Shown one piece after another: positions 49,791 to 59,218 of a stretch of DNA of 64,000 bases (positions are counted from its first letter, which is position 1; every line of letters starts with the position of its first letter). The DNA is from Inediibacterium massiliense. GTDB taxonomy: Bacteria > Bacillota > Clostridia > Peptostreptococcales > Thermotaleaceae. Under the pieces are notes generated by a model, which saw nothing but the letters and a program-made list of their open reading frames with translations, ran no database searches and was not told the DNA's origin. Location of the stretch: the NCBI RefSeq assembly GCF_001282725.1, contig NZ_LN876586.1:335009-399008 (forward strand), given 5' to 3'. The translations under genes and the position numbers were made by a program.

Positions 49791-51248
49791 ATGAGAAAAT
49801 TTGAAAATAATGTTCAGATGATTAAATATAAAGTTTTAAAAGAAGTATCTAGATTTGCCATGGAAGGAAAATTACATGAAAACCTAGGCAATATTCCAGA
49901 TATTGTTTTAGCAGATCCAAATACAAGAAATAGATGTTGCATCTATAAGGAAAGAGCTATTGTCACAGAGAGGGTCAATCTTGCTATTGGAGGAGATAAA
50001 AATAATTCTAATATTATAGAAGTTTTAGAAAGTGCTTGTGATGAATGTCCTATAGATCGATTTACAATTACTGAGGCGTGCAGAGGATGTCTTGCACATA
50101 GATGTTCAGAGGTGTGTCCTGTAGGAGCTATTTTTCATGTGGGACAAAGGGCATACATCAATCAAGAAAAATGTATTGAGTGTGGAAGATGTAGAGATGC
50201 TTGTCAGTATAATGCAATTTCAGATGTAATGCGTCCTTGTAGAGGGGCATGTCCTACAAAGGCTTTATCTATTGATGAAAATAGAAAAGTAGTGATAGAC
50301 AATGATAAATGTATACAATGTGGTATATGTATCATACAATGTCCTTTTGGAGCTTTAATGGATAAATCTTTTGTAATAGATGTGATTGAACTTTTAAAAA
50401 ATGAAAAAGAAGAGACTCATGTATATGCTGTGATTGCACCGGCTATTGCCAGTCAATTTACAGAAGTAAAAATAGAGAAGATGATATCAGCCATTAAAAA
50501 ATTAGGATTTCATGATGTAGTAGAAGCTGCTTTAGGAGCAGATATGGTAGCTTTACATGAGGCACATGAATTTAAAGATACAATAAAAGAAAAAGAATTT
50601 ATGACAACTTCTTGCTGTCCTTCTTTTGTAGAGTATATCAAAAAAGAGTATCCTACTCTTTTAGATCATGTGTCTAGTACTGTATCTCCAATGATTGCTA
50701 TATCAAGGCTTATCAAAAAAACTGATCCTATGGCGAAGGTAGTATTTATAGGTCCATGTACTGCAAAAAAGGCTGAAATTCAAAAGGAAGATATAAAGGG
50801 CAGTACAGATTATGTACTGACTTTTGAGGAACTTTGTGCTATGATTGACGCAGCAGAAATAAATGTAGAGGAATGTGAAGAAGATGTACTCAACAATGCT
50901 TCTTTCTTTGGAAGAATTTTTGCTAGATCAGGAGGAGTAACACAAGCTGTGAGCCATATTATAGAGGAAGAAGGAATGAATGTAGAGTTAAATCCTGTAT
51001 GTTGTGATGGAATTAAGGAATGTGATAAAGCTTTAAAATTAGCAAAGTTAGGAAGAGTCCAAGGAAATTTTATAGAAGGAATGACATGTATTGGAGGATG
51101 TATCGGAGGAGCTGCATCACTTCATCATGGATCAAAGGATAAAAAAGAAGTAGACAAATATGGAGAAAAAGCATTAGAAAAGAAAATAAAGGATGCATTA
51201 AGAGTATTTGAAATGAATGATATTGATCTTCATACAACACATAAATAA
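49791..51248 (+). CDS. [FeFe]-hydrogenase catalytic subunit, group B type
   Basis: A 485-residue enzyme for reversible H2 formation from reduced ferredoxin. Several ferredoxin motifs lie in the first 200 residues (CRGCLAHRCSEVCP, CIECGRCRDAC, CIQCGICIIQCP). The H-cluster motifs are complete: TTSCCPSF with the proton-relay Cys, GPCTAKKAE and EGMTCIGGCIGGAA. ATG 49791 fits SD AAGGAGAG; GTG 49788 is too close. It ends the cluster before a strong terminator. The HydEFG maturases are not in the window. Confidence 0.92.
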   Translation: MRKFENNVQMIKYKVLKEVSRFAMEGKLHENLGNIPDIVLADPNTRNRCCIYKERAIVTERVNLAIGGDKNNSNIIEVLESACDECPIDRFTITEACRGCLAHRCSEVCPVGAIFHVGQRAYINQEKCIECGRCRDACQYNAISDVMRPCRGACPTKALSIDENRKVVIDNDKCIQCGICIIQCPFGALMDKSFVIDVIELLKNEKEETHVYAVIAPAIASQFTEVKIEKMISAIKKLGFHDVVEAALGADMVALHEAHEFKDTIKEKEFMTTSCCPSFVEYIKKEYPTLLDHVSSTVSPMIAISRLIKKTDPMAKVVFIGPCTAKKAEIQKEDIKGSTDYVLTFEELCAMIDAAEINVEECEEDVLNNASFFGRIFARSGGVTQAVSHIIEEEGMNVELNPVCCDGIKECDKALKLAKLGRVQGNFIEGMTCIGGCIGGAASLHHGSKDKKEVDKYGEKALEKKIKDALRVFEMNDIDLHTTHK

Positions 51249-51279
51249 ACCACCTATTTCTTATAGGTGGTTTATTTAT
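51242..51279 (+). terminator. Terminator after the hydrogenase cluster
   Basis: AAATAAACCACCTAT and ATAGGTGGTTTATTT form a long perfect stem around loop TTCTT, overlapping the stop codon. Confidence 0.93.
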
Positions 51280-51349
51280 GTATTAGAATAGAAAAAATCA
51301 ATTTAGCAAATAATACTGTAAACTATATAAGGATGTAGAGGGTGTTTAT

Positions 51350-52894
51350 ATGTTTAGGATCCTAAAAAATAAACTTTTCGGACAAGATCACACAAATAGA
51401 AATAATTTATATCAACCTACTTATCTTACAAAATCTCTAGATGAAAATATTTCTATATTCCAAAATATTTTTAAGCATGATGAGACTATTATTTTTAGGA
51501 AAATAGAAAGTAGAGAATGGCAAAGTTTAAAATGTTGTTTGATTCTTGCTGATGGAATGGTAAAAAAAGATGATATTCATGAATTTATTATTCAGCCTAT
51601 TGTAGAAAGTAAAGATCCAAAAGAAAATATCAATATTTTAGATTTATTGTCTAATAAAATTATAACTACAGCAGAAATAGAGAAGCAAAAGGATATAGAT
51701 GATTTAGTAGAAGCTATTTTATCAGGAAATAGTGTTCTTTTAATAGAAGGAATGAAAGAAGCTCTTATATTAGATACAAAGGGATGGGCATTTCGTGCCA
51801 TTACTGAGCCTTTATCAGAACAAGTTGTAAGGGGACCTAGAGAAGGATTTACAGAGACTTTAATTGTGAACTTATCTTTGCTTCGAAGAAGAATTTTAAC
51901 TTCTGACTTAAAATTTCAGTTTAAAAAAATAGGAACAAGAACAAATACCAAAGTATGTATATGCTATATTGAAAGCTTAGTCAATGAAAAAATACTAAAA
52001 GAACTTCATAAAAGACTAGATGATATAGAGATAGATGGAATTTTAGAGTCAGGATACATAGAAGAATTTATAGAAGATGCTCCTTTGTCTCCATTTTCTA
52101 CGGTAGGACATACAGAAAGACCAGATATTATTGCAGGAGGGTTATTAGAAGGGAGAATTGCTATTTTAGTAGATGGTACTCCATTTGTATTAAGTATACC
52201 CCATTTATTTATTGAAGATTTTCAAGCAAATGAGGATTATTACAATCGATCTTTTTATGCAACTATCAATCGGATGCTTAGAATTTTATCATTTTTTTTG
52301 ACAACCAGTGTACCAGCTGTTTATGTAGCACTCGTTACCTTTCACCAAGAAATGATTCCAACGCCTTTGATTCTTAGTATATCTGCAGCGAGAGAAGGAG
52401 TCCCATTTCCTACTATTGTAGAAGCTTTATTAATGCTATTAGCCTTTGAGCTTTTAAGAGAAAGTGGAGTTCGTCTTCCTGCTCCTGTAGGAACTACTAT
52501 AGGCTTTGTGGGAGCTATTATTCTAGGACAGGCTGCAGTAGATGCAAAATTTGTAAGTGCACCTATTGTGATTGTAGCAGCTTTGACTGGAATTACAAAT
52601 TTTTTAATACCTAAAATGATTGGACCTGTTATTGTCATAAGATTTACTTTTTTAATGCTTTCTGCATTCTTAGGATTATATGGGTATATTTTTGGAGTCA
52701 TTGGATTATTTATTCATCTTATGTCTTTAAGATCTTTTGGAATTCCTTATATGTCTCAGATAGGAAGTGTAAAGCTTCAAGATATGAAAGATACTAGTAT
52801 TAGAGCTCCTTGGTGGTATATGTACTACAGACCTAAGCTTTTATCTCACAATCCTATTCGAAAGAAGGATTCTCAGATTCCTGAAAAGAGGTAA
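51350..52894 (+). CDS. Spore germination receptor A subunit (GerAA/GerKA family)
   Basis: A 514-residue inner-spore-membrane protein that, with B and C subunits, forms the germinant receptor and ion channel. The N-terminal soluble region (about 1-280) has GPREGFTETLIVNLSLLRRR, a family hallmark; four to five spans follow, including PVGTTIGFVGAIILGQAAVD. SD-like AGAGGGTG precedes ATG 51350. It is followed by a C subunit at 4 bases instead of the usual B subunit. Confidence 0.93.
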   Translation: MFRILKNKLFGQDHTNRNNLYQPTYLTKSLDENISIFQNIFKHDETIIFRKIESREWQSLKCCLILADGMVKKDDIHEFIIQPIVESKDPKENINILDLLSNKIITTAEIEKQKDIDDLVEAILSGNSVLLIEGMKEALILDTKGWAFRAITEPLSEQVVRGPREGFTETLIVNLSLLRRRILTSDLKFQFKKIGTRTNTKVCICYIESLVNEKILKELHKRLDDIEIDGILESGYIEEFIEDAPLSPFSTVGHTERPDIIAGGLLEGRIAILVDGTPFVLSIPHLFIEDFQANEDYYNRSFYATINRMLRILSFFLTTSVPAVYVALVTFHQEMIPTPLILSISAAREGVPFPTIVEALLMLLAFELLRESGVRLPAPVGTTIGFVGAIILGQAAVDAKFVSAPIVIVAALTGITNFLIPKMIGPVIVIRFTFLMLSAFLGLYGYIFGVIGLFIHLMSLRSFGIPYMSQIGSVKLQDMKDTSIRAPWWYMYYRPKLLSHNPIRKKDSQIPEKR

Positions 52895-52898
52895 AAAA

Positions 52899-54047
52899 AT
52901 GAAAAAAATAATGGGTGTGATATTGAGTATAATTTTTTTATCAGGATGTTGGAATTACAGAGAAATTAATAATACATCTATAGCAGCAGGATTAGCAGTA
53001 GATTATGATAAAAATAAAAAACAAGTGATTTTAAATGCAGAAATTATTTATCCCACTATTGCAGGAGGAGAAACTACTTTAAAAAGTCAGATCGTAAGAG
53101 GTGAGGGGCGAAATAGTTTCGATGCTATTAGAAATATGATTCAGACAACAGGGAAAAAAATATTTTGGGCTCATGCAAAAATTATTGTGATCGGTGAAGA
53201 AGCAGCTAAAAATGAAAAGGTACTTATTAGTCTGATAGATTTTGCTAAACGAGATGCAGAAGCTAGAGATGATTTATGGGTACTAGTATCTAAAGAAAAA
53301 ACAGCAGAGGAAATACTAACTATGAATCCTTTAATTCAAGATATCTCGTCTTTTCAAATAGAAGATATTCTAAAAAATGAAAAGGGGATATCAAAGTATG
53401 TAGCTACTCCCCTTTGGAAATTTGTTGATGACTTATCTTCAGAAGGTATTTCACCTGTTCTTCCTACAGCAAGTACAAATATATTTGAAGGAAAAAAAAT
53501 TGTAGAGATATATGGCACAGAAGTTTTTAAAAAAGCAAAACCAGTAGGATGGTTAAATGGAAATGAAACAAAGAGTTTATTATTTGTTTTAGATAAGTTA
53601 AAAGGAGGGGCATTAGTAATTGATCAAAAACAAGAAAAAAGCTATCAAAAAATTGCACTAGAGATTCTTAAAAACAAGACAAAAATTGAACCTATTGATA
53701 AGGATGGACAGATAATTATAAATATTTCTACAAAGACTACTGTAAATATTAATGATTTAGAAAGTAAAATCAATTTTATGGATAAGAAGATTATGAGTGA
53801 AATTCAAAAAACAGCAGAAAAAAAAATAGAAGAAGATATTCAAAAAGTAGTAGAAAAAGTTCAAAAAGAATATAATAGTGATATTTTTGGATTTTCACAA
53901 AGTATAGAAAGAAAATATCCAAAACTTTGGACAGAAATGAAACCAAATTGGGATAGGGTTTTTAAAAATTTAAAAGTAAATGTACACTCAGATGTTTTAA
54001 TTCGAGGAAGTGCACTAAGATCAAAACCAATTGAGGTGAAAAAATAA
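52899..54047 (+). CDS. Spore germination lipoprotein, GerAC/GerKC family, copy 1
   Basis: A 382-residue secreted lipoprotein with lipobox FLSGC (Cys near residue 17) followed by WNYREIN. The conserved WAHAKIIVIGEE segment and the C-terminal helix-rich part (YNSDIFGFSQSIERKYP) fit GerC. It is expected on the outer face of the inner spore membrane. The ending GSALRSKPIEV closely resembles that of copy 2, so the two are paralogues. Confidence 0.92.
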   Translation: MKKIMGVILSIIFLSGCWNYREINNTSIAAGLAVDYDKNKKQVILNAEIIYPTIAGGETTLKSQIVRGEGRNSFDAIRNMIQTTGKKIFWAHAKIIVIGEEAAKNEKVLISLIDFAKRDAEARDDLWVLVSKEKTAEEILTMNPLIQDISSFQIEDILKNEKGISKYVATPLWKFVDDLSSEGISPVLPTASTNIFEGKKIVEIYGTEVFKKAKPVGWLNGNETKSLLFVLDKLKGGALVIDQKQEKSYQKIALEILKNKTKIEPIDKDGQIIINISTKTTVNINDLESKINFMDKKIMSEIQKTAEKKIEEDIQKVVEKVQKEYNSDIFGFSQSIERKYPKLWTEMKPNWDRVFKNLKVNVHSDVLIRGSALRSKPIEVKK

Positions 54048-54049
54048 AT

Positions 54050-54259
54050 ATGGTGATTTTGATTATATTAGCATATTTGATTATTGGGGTATTAGAGATT
54101 GTACCTCTTGTTAAAAAGAAACAAAAAAAAGAGCTCATTCTTTACATGACTTTGTTTTTAACAGCTTTTGTAATGAGTATATTATTAAGTTTAGGAGTTA
54201 AGATTCCTAGTCCTGCTAAGCCTATAGAAAGAGTAGTAAAAGCAGTTATAGGAGGATAG
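54050..54259 (+). CDS. Two-span small membrane protein of ger operon (D-subunit-like)
   Basis: A 69-residue protein with two hydrophobic spans (about 2-19 and 29-50) separated by KKKQKKE. Small two-span proteins of this kind are found in many ger operons and have been proposed to modulate receptors. It lies 2 bases after one GerC gene and one base before the next, so it is clearly part of this operon. Homology to known D subunits is inferred from size and place. Confidence 0.7.
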   Translation: MVILIILAYLIIGVLEIVPLVKKKQKKELILYMTLFLTAFVMSILLSLGVKIPSPAKPIERVVKAVIGG

Positions 54260-54260
54260 T

Positions 54261-55406
54261 ATGTTAAAAAAAATTTTATTAATAAGTATCCCTTTATTAT
54301 TGTTAAGTGGGTGTTGGAATTACAAAGATATCAATACTACTAGATTGGTATCAGGAATGGCAATAGATTATGACTCAAAGAAGGATGAATATATTACTAC
54401 CATTGAAATAGTAAATTTAAAAGCAGGAAAAAGAGGAGTGATGAAAGGACAATATTACCAAAGCAGAGGATCTCTTCCTTTTGAAGGAGTGCGAGATATT
54501 ATTATGAAAACAGGAAGAAGATTATATTGGACACATGCAAAGGTTATTATTATTAGTGAAGAAATAGCAAAGAAAAAGATGATGCCTATTTTAGATTATA
54601 TGCATCGAGATGCAGAGTTTAGAGAAGAAATTTATTTTATTGTTTCAAAAGAAAAAACTGCACAAGAGATTTTAGAAAAATATACAGCAGAAGAATTTAG
54701 TCCTATTCTTTCTTATCATATGTATGAAGGGATTCAATCAGAAAAAAATCTACCTAAATATATTGGAACAGAGTCTTGGCAATTTATTAAGACATTGTAT
54801 GAAGAAGGAGCCTCTACTGTTCTTCCTACTGTTGAAAACGTAGAAAAAAATGAAGAAATATATCCTATTTTAGGAGGAGTGGCAGTATTTCAAAAAGACC
54901 ATTTTGTAGGATATCTTACAGAATCAGAAACAACAGCATTTTTATGGGCAGTAGATCGCATAAAAGGAGGGCTAGTTACAGTAGATCCAAAAGTAGATAA
55001 TCAAAAGGTCAATGTAACCTTAGAAATACTAAAAAACAAAACAGAGCTTAAGCCTATTTATAAAAATGGAGAAATCATTATGAATATAGAAATTATGACA
55101 GATGTAAATATAGCTGAAATTGATGGATCTATAGATGTAATTGGAAAGAAGGGAAGAACTGTCTTAGAGAAAGAAGCCGAAAAATATATTCAAAATCAAG
55201 TAGAAAGGGTAATACATAAGGTACAAAAAAAATATAATAGTGATATATTTCAATTTAGTAAAAAAATTAAAAATACTATGCCTCATACATGGAAAAATAT
55301 TTACAAAGAGTGGGATAAAATATTTAGTGAAATAAAAGTAAATGTAGAAGTAAAAGTACATATACAGGGCAGTGCTTTGCAATCAAAACCTATTCAAATA
55401 AGATAA
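54261..55406 (+). CDS. Spore germination lipoprotein, GerAC/GerKC family, copy 2
   Basis: A 381-residue lipoprotein with lipobox LLSGC followed by WNYKDIN, paralogous to the gene at 52899 (shared WTHAKVIIISEE, YNSDIFQFSKKI, GSALQSKPIQI). Two C subunits beside a single A subunit suggest alternative receptor assemblies. It is the last gene of this unit; no clean terminator is seen before the chemoreceptor gene. Confidence 0.92.
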   Translation: MLKKILLISIPLLLLSGCWNYKDINTTRLVSGMAIDYDSKKDEYITTIEIVNLKAGKRGVMKGQYYQSRGSLPFEGVRDIIMKTGRRLYWTHAKVIIISEEIAKKKMMPILDYMHRDAEFREEIYFIVSKEKTAQEILEKYTAEEFSPILSYHMYEGIQSEKNLPKYIGTESWQFIKTLYEEGASTVLPTVENVEKNEEIYPILGGVAVFQKDHFVGYLTESETTAFLWAVDRIKGGLVTVDPKVDNQKVNVTLEILKNKTELKPIYKNGEIIMNIEIMTDVNIAEIDGSIDVIGKKGRTVLEKEAEKYIQNQVERVIHKVQKKYNSDIFQFSKKIKNTMPHTWKNIYKEWDKIFSEIKVNVEVKVHIQGSALQSKPIQIR

Positions 55407-55502
55407 AAAACATTCTAAAAATAAAAAATATACTGACTAAATATGATAGAATAATAGATGGGAATATACTTTTGGATGATGGAAAAAAGGGGGATAAAGC
55501 CA

Positions 55503-57470
55503 GTGAGAGTAAAAGCAAAATTAATTATGATCCTGGTAACACTGTCAAGTATTGCATTAATTGTAGTTTCATCTTTAGGATTTATGAGTATGAAAAAGGA
55601 ATTAATGGAAGATATACATCTACAAATGACCAACACTCTAAAAGATACAAGTACTTACTTAGATCAATGGGTATTGACAAAAGGAAAAGCAGTAGAAACC
55701 ATTAAAAACATACTAGAAAATATCAATCAAGATGAAATTTCTTATAAAGAATATCTTCAATCTTATAAGGATGATGAGGATATATTTTCTGTATATATGG
55801 GTTTTGAAGATGGAAATTATGTAGATGGAGGAGATTGGATTCCAGAAAAAGATTGGGATCCTAGAAAAAGGCCTTGGTATGAGAAGGCAATCAAAAAAGG
55901 AGAAAAAATATATACAGTTCCTTATATAGATGCTGAGTATAAGGAATATGTAGTCTCTGTAGCACTTCCTGTAAAAAATAAGGAAGGAAAATTTAAAGGA
56001 GTTATTTCACAAGATATTATTTTAAGATCTATTGTAGAAGCAGTCAATCATATTCAGGTAAAGGGATATGGATATGGAATGCTTATGGATGAGGATGGAG
56101 TTATATTTTCTTATCCAGATGAAAAGCTATTAAATACCAATATAGTAGAAAATGAAGAATTAAAAGAAGTTGGAAAAGATATGCTCATCAAAGATTATGG
56201 AACAGCTCAGTTTTTAGCAGAGGGTCAAAATAAATTAATGGTTTATAAAAAGTTGCCGACAACAGGATGGGTTTTAGGTGTAGTAGTTTCAGAATCAGAT
56301 GTGTATAAGCCTCTTTTAGCACTAAAAATAAAATATCTGTGCATCAATACAATTGCAATACTTTTTATTATATTATTTGCTTTATATTTTTCTAAAAAGT
56401 TAACTACTCCTTTGACTCAGCTTACTCATTATGCAGAAAAATTAGGAAATGGAGATTTATCTATAAAAACTAATATAAAAGGAAATGATGAAATTGGTTT
56501 ATTGTGTAAAGTATTTAATACAATGGGCAATAATATAAAAGCAATGATACAAAAAAACCAAGGAATTGCTAAAGATGTTACAAAAGAATTTAATATGGTT
56601 ACAAGTTCTATAAGAGAAATTAATATAGCAAACAAAGAAGTTGTAAAGGCTATTGAAGAAATTGCATCAGGAGCAAATCATCAAGCTATAGAAAGTAGTC
56701 ATGGGTTTGAATTAACAAATCATTTAGCACAAAGGATAAAAGATATGAATATGCAAATTGAATCTGTCAATAAACAAGCTGTACATATGCATAAAAAAAA
56801 TGAAGATGGAATTTTGTCTATGATGGATTTAAAAGATAAATTTCAGCAAAATATGGATGCCTGTGAAAGAGTAGAAAAATTCATTATGGAATTGGCAGAA
56901 AAATCAAAGTCTATTGATCAGATTATAGAAACTATAAGAAATATTGCACAACAAACAAATCTTTTGGCTTTAAATGCTGCTATTGAGGCTGCAAGAGCAG
57001 GAGATTCGGGAAGGGGATTTGCAGTAGTTGCAGAGGAGGTAAAAAAATTAGCAGAACAGTCCTCAAACGCTACAGGAGAAATACAAAATATTATAGAAAA
57101 AGTTATTTATGTGATTGAACAAGCAAATTCAGAAATGAAAAATTCTCAATCAGTTGTAAAAAATGTGAATGACTCTTTAAAGGAAAGTACAGAGATATTT
57201 ACAAAAATGAAGATTTCTTCAGATGATGTCATAAAAGAAATTAAATTGTTGAATGAAAATATTGATCATATAGATGGATTAAAAGAAAATGTGGTGACTG
57301 CTATTGAAGCGATTGCTTCTGTGGCACAACAAGCAGCTGCATCTACAGAGGAAATGAATGCATCTACACAGGAACAAACTAATGCCATAGAAGATATAGC
57401 CCATACCATAGAAGAATTAGATAAGATGATGCAAGTTCTTGTAGAATCTATGAATATTTTTAAAGTGTAA
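55503..57470 (+). CDS. Methyl-accepting chemotaxis protein with dCache sensor
   Basis: A 655-residue transducer. Order: first span (about 5-27), extracellular dCache domain with [20 protein letters not shown] and [20 protein letters not shown], second span (near 275-297), HAMP, and a cytoplasmic signalling hairpin with [20 protein letters not shown] and [18 protein letters not shown]. The WxxxxRPWY motif is typical of amine or amino acid binding Cache domains, but the ligand is unknown. GTG 55503 fits SD AAGGGGG; earlier in-frame ATGs (55458, 55476, 55479) do not. Confidence 0.92.
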   Translation: MRVKAKLIMILVTLSSIALIVVSSLGFMSMKKELMEDIHLQMTNTLKDTSTYLDQWVLTKGKAVETIKNILENINQDEISYKEYLQSYKDDEDIFSVYMGFEDGNYVDGGDWIPEKDWDPRKRPWYEKAIKKGEKIYTVPYIDAEYKEYVVSVALPVKNKEGKFKGVISQDIILRSIVEAVNHIQVKGYGYGMLMDEDGVIFSYPDEKLLNTNIVENEELKEVGKDMLIKDYGTAQFLAEGQNKLMVYKKLPTTGWVLGVVVSESDVYKPLLALKIKYLCINTIAILFIILFALYFSKKLTTPLTQLTHYAEKLGNGDLSIKTNIKGNDEIGLLCKVFNTMGNNIKAMIQKNQGIAKDVTKEFNMVTSSIREINIANKEVVKAIEEIASGANHQAIESSHGFELTNHLAQRIKDMNMQIESVNKQAVHMHKKNEDGILSMMDLKDKFQQNMDACERVEKFIMELAEKSKSIDQIIETIRNIAQQTNLLALNAAIEAARAGDSGRGFAVVAEEVKKLAEQSSNATGEIQNIIEKVIYVIEQANSEMKNSQSVVKNVNDSLKESTEIFTKMKISSDDVIKEIKLLNENIDHIDGLKENVVTAIEAIASVAQQAAASTEEMNASTQEQTNAIEDIAHTIEELDKMMQVLVESMNIFKV

Positions 57471-57471
57471 G

Positions 57472-57497
57472 AGTCTGGTAGATTGCCAGACTTTTTT
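57472..57497 (+). terminator. Terminator after the chemoreceptor gene
   Basis: AGTCTGG (57472-57478) pairs with CCAGACT (57486-57492), then TTTTT. Confidence 0.9.
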
Positions 57498-57509
57498 ACA
57501 CATATTAGA

Positions 57510-57549
57510 TGCAAATGACTTGCATTTGCACTATGTTTTTGCATATAAT
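57510..57549 (+). promoter_or_regulatory. znu promoter with overlapping inverted-repeat operator
   Basis: TTGCAT (57520-57525) and TATAAT (57544-57549) are 18 bases apart. The -35 is covered by the inverted repeat TGCAAATG-ACTTG-CATTTGCA (57510-57530). This is the expected geometry for a repressor such as Zur or MntR; it does not match the B. subtilis Zur box as I know it. Confidence 0.65.
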
Positions 57550-57581
57550 AAGAATAGACAAAAATGGAAGGGAGTATGTAT

Positions 57582-58445
57582 ATGAAAAAAATTCTATATA
57601 TTCTATGTATGAGTTTTATAGTTGTAATGTTTATAGGTTGCAGTCAAGAGACAAAGAACAATGACAAAATAAAAGTAGCTGTATCTATTGTTCCACAAAA
57701 GACTTTTGTAGAAGCTGTGGGGGGGGATTTAGTTGAAACAATAGAAATGATTCCTCCAGGAATGAGTCCTGAAAATTATGCACCTTCTCCTAAGGAGTTA
57801 AAAATGCTTAGTGAGTCTTCAGTGTATTTTTCTATAGGGGTTCCAGCAGAAAAAGAAAATATTTTGCCCAAATTAAAAGATATAAATAAAGATATTCAAT
57901 TGATATCTTTAGAAGATGAGGTATCAAAAGTTTATAAAGATAGAGAATTTGCACCAAACAAAAGAGATCCTCATATATGGTTGTCTCCTAAAAGGGCAGT
58001 CGTAATGATTGCAGTGATTAAAGATGAGCTTATAAAAATTGATCCGAAAAATAAACAAATTTATGAAGATAATGCCAATCAATATATAAAAGAATTAAAG
58101 GAAATAGATGTAAAAATAAAAAAATCTATTGAAAAACTTCCTAAAAAATCTTTTATTGTATATCATCCAGCTTTTGGGTATTTTGCAGATGATTATGGGC
58201 TAGATATGATATCCATTGAAGAAGAGGGAAAGGAAGCAACCATAGAAGATATTAAAAGAGTAATTGATTTTGCAAAGAGTGAAAATATAAAAGTTATATT
58301 TTATCAAGCGGAAATTGACTCTAGACAGTCTAGAACCATTGCAGAAGAAATAGGAGGACAAACAAAAGAAATTGAACCTTTAGCAAAAGAGTATATAAAG
58401 AATTTAAAGGATATGGCGAAAACTTTTACAGAGGTTCTAAAATAG
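57582..58445 (+). CDS. znuA: Metal ABC transporter substrate-binding lipoprotein (ZnuA/TroA family)
   Basis: A 287-residue lipoprotein with lipobox MFIGC (Cys near residue 20). Candidate metal ligands are the His in RDPHIWLSP, the His in VYHPAFGYFADDYG, and an acidic residue in QAEIDSRQS. There is no long His-rich loop, so zinc against manganese cannot be settled. ATG 57582 fits SD AAGGGAG (57568-57574); earlier ATGs at 57564 and 57576 overlap it. Confidence 0.88.
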   Translation: MKKILYILCMSFIVVMFIGCSQETKNNDKIKVAVSIVPQKTFVEAVGGDLVETIEMIPPGMSPENYAPSPKELKMLSESSVYFSIGVPAEKENILPKLKDINKDIQLISLEDEVSKVYKDREFAPNKRDPHIWLSPKRAVVMIAVIKDELIKIDPKNKQIYEDNANQYIKELKEIDVKIKKSIEKLPKKSFIVYHPAFGYFADDYGLDMISIEEEGKEATIEDIKRVIDFAKSENIKVIFYQAEIDSRQSRTIAEEIGGQTKEIEPLAKEYIKNLKDMAKTFTEVLK

Positions 58446-58455
58446 AGGTGAGAAT

Positions 58456-59217
58456 ATGATGGATGTATTAAAGCTTGAAAATGTAAATGTTTTTTATGAT
58501 CAAGTACATGCTCTTTCAGATATTTGTTTGAGTGTTAAGGAGAAAGATTTTTTAGCTATTATAGGACCCAATGGAGGAGGAAAAAGTACTCTTTTAAAAA
58601 CTATACTAGGATTATTAAAACCTACATCTGGTAAAATTATGTTATATGGAAAAAGAATTCAAGAAAACTTAGGGATGATAGGATATGTTCCTCAATTTAC
58701 AAAATTTAATAAAAAATTTCCCATTTCAGTAGAAGAGGTAGTACATTTAGGGTTTTTAAAAAATAAGAATCATCCTTTTATAAAGTTGAAAGAAGTAAAT
58801 AAAAAAAAAGCTGAAGATATTATGAAAGAATTAAATATTTTTGAGCTTAGAGACAGGCAAATAGGACAATTATCGGGAGGACAATTACAAAGAGTATTGA
58901 TTGCTAGAGCTTTAGTGGTAGAGCCTAAACTTCTTCTTTTAGATGAACCTACTGCTAGTTTAGATGCAAATGCCAAAACCCAAATTCATGAAATATTACA
59001 AAGGCTCAATAAAGAAATGACTATTGTTATGGTTACTCATGATATGAGTGCTGTATCCACTTATGTAAAAAATATTGCTTGTTTAAATCAAAAACTATTT
59101 TATCATGGACAACCAAATTTAACAGAATCTATATTAGGGCAAGTATATGGATGTCCTATTGATATGATTGCCCATGGAGTATCTCATAGAGTATTGCATG
59201 AGCATGAGGAGGAATGA
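58456..59217 (+). CDS. znuC: Metal ABC transporter ATP-binding protein
   Basis: A 253-residue ATPase with Walker A GPNGGGKST, Q-loop YVPQFTKFNK, signature QLSGGQLQR and Walker B LLLLDEPTA. The C-terminus ends in HGVSHRVLHEHEEE, a histidine- and glutamate-rich stretch. It lies 10 bases after the binding protein and overlaps no gene; SD GAGGTGAG. Confidence 0.95.
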   Translation: MMDVLKLENVNVFYDQVHALSDICLSVKEKDFLAIIGPNGGGKSTLLKTILGLLKPTSGKIMLYGKRIQENLGMIGYVPQFTKFNKKFPISVEEVVHLGFLKNKNHPFIKLKEVNKKKAEDIMKELNIFELRDRQIGQLSGGQLQRVLIARALVVEPKLLLLDEPTASLDANAKTQIHEILQRLNKEMTIVMVTHDMSAVSTYVKNIACLNQKLFYHGQPNLTESILGQVYGCPIDMIAHGVSHRVLHEHEEE

Positions 59218-59218
59218 T

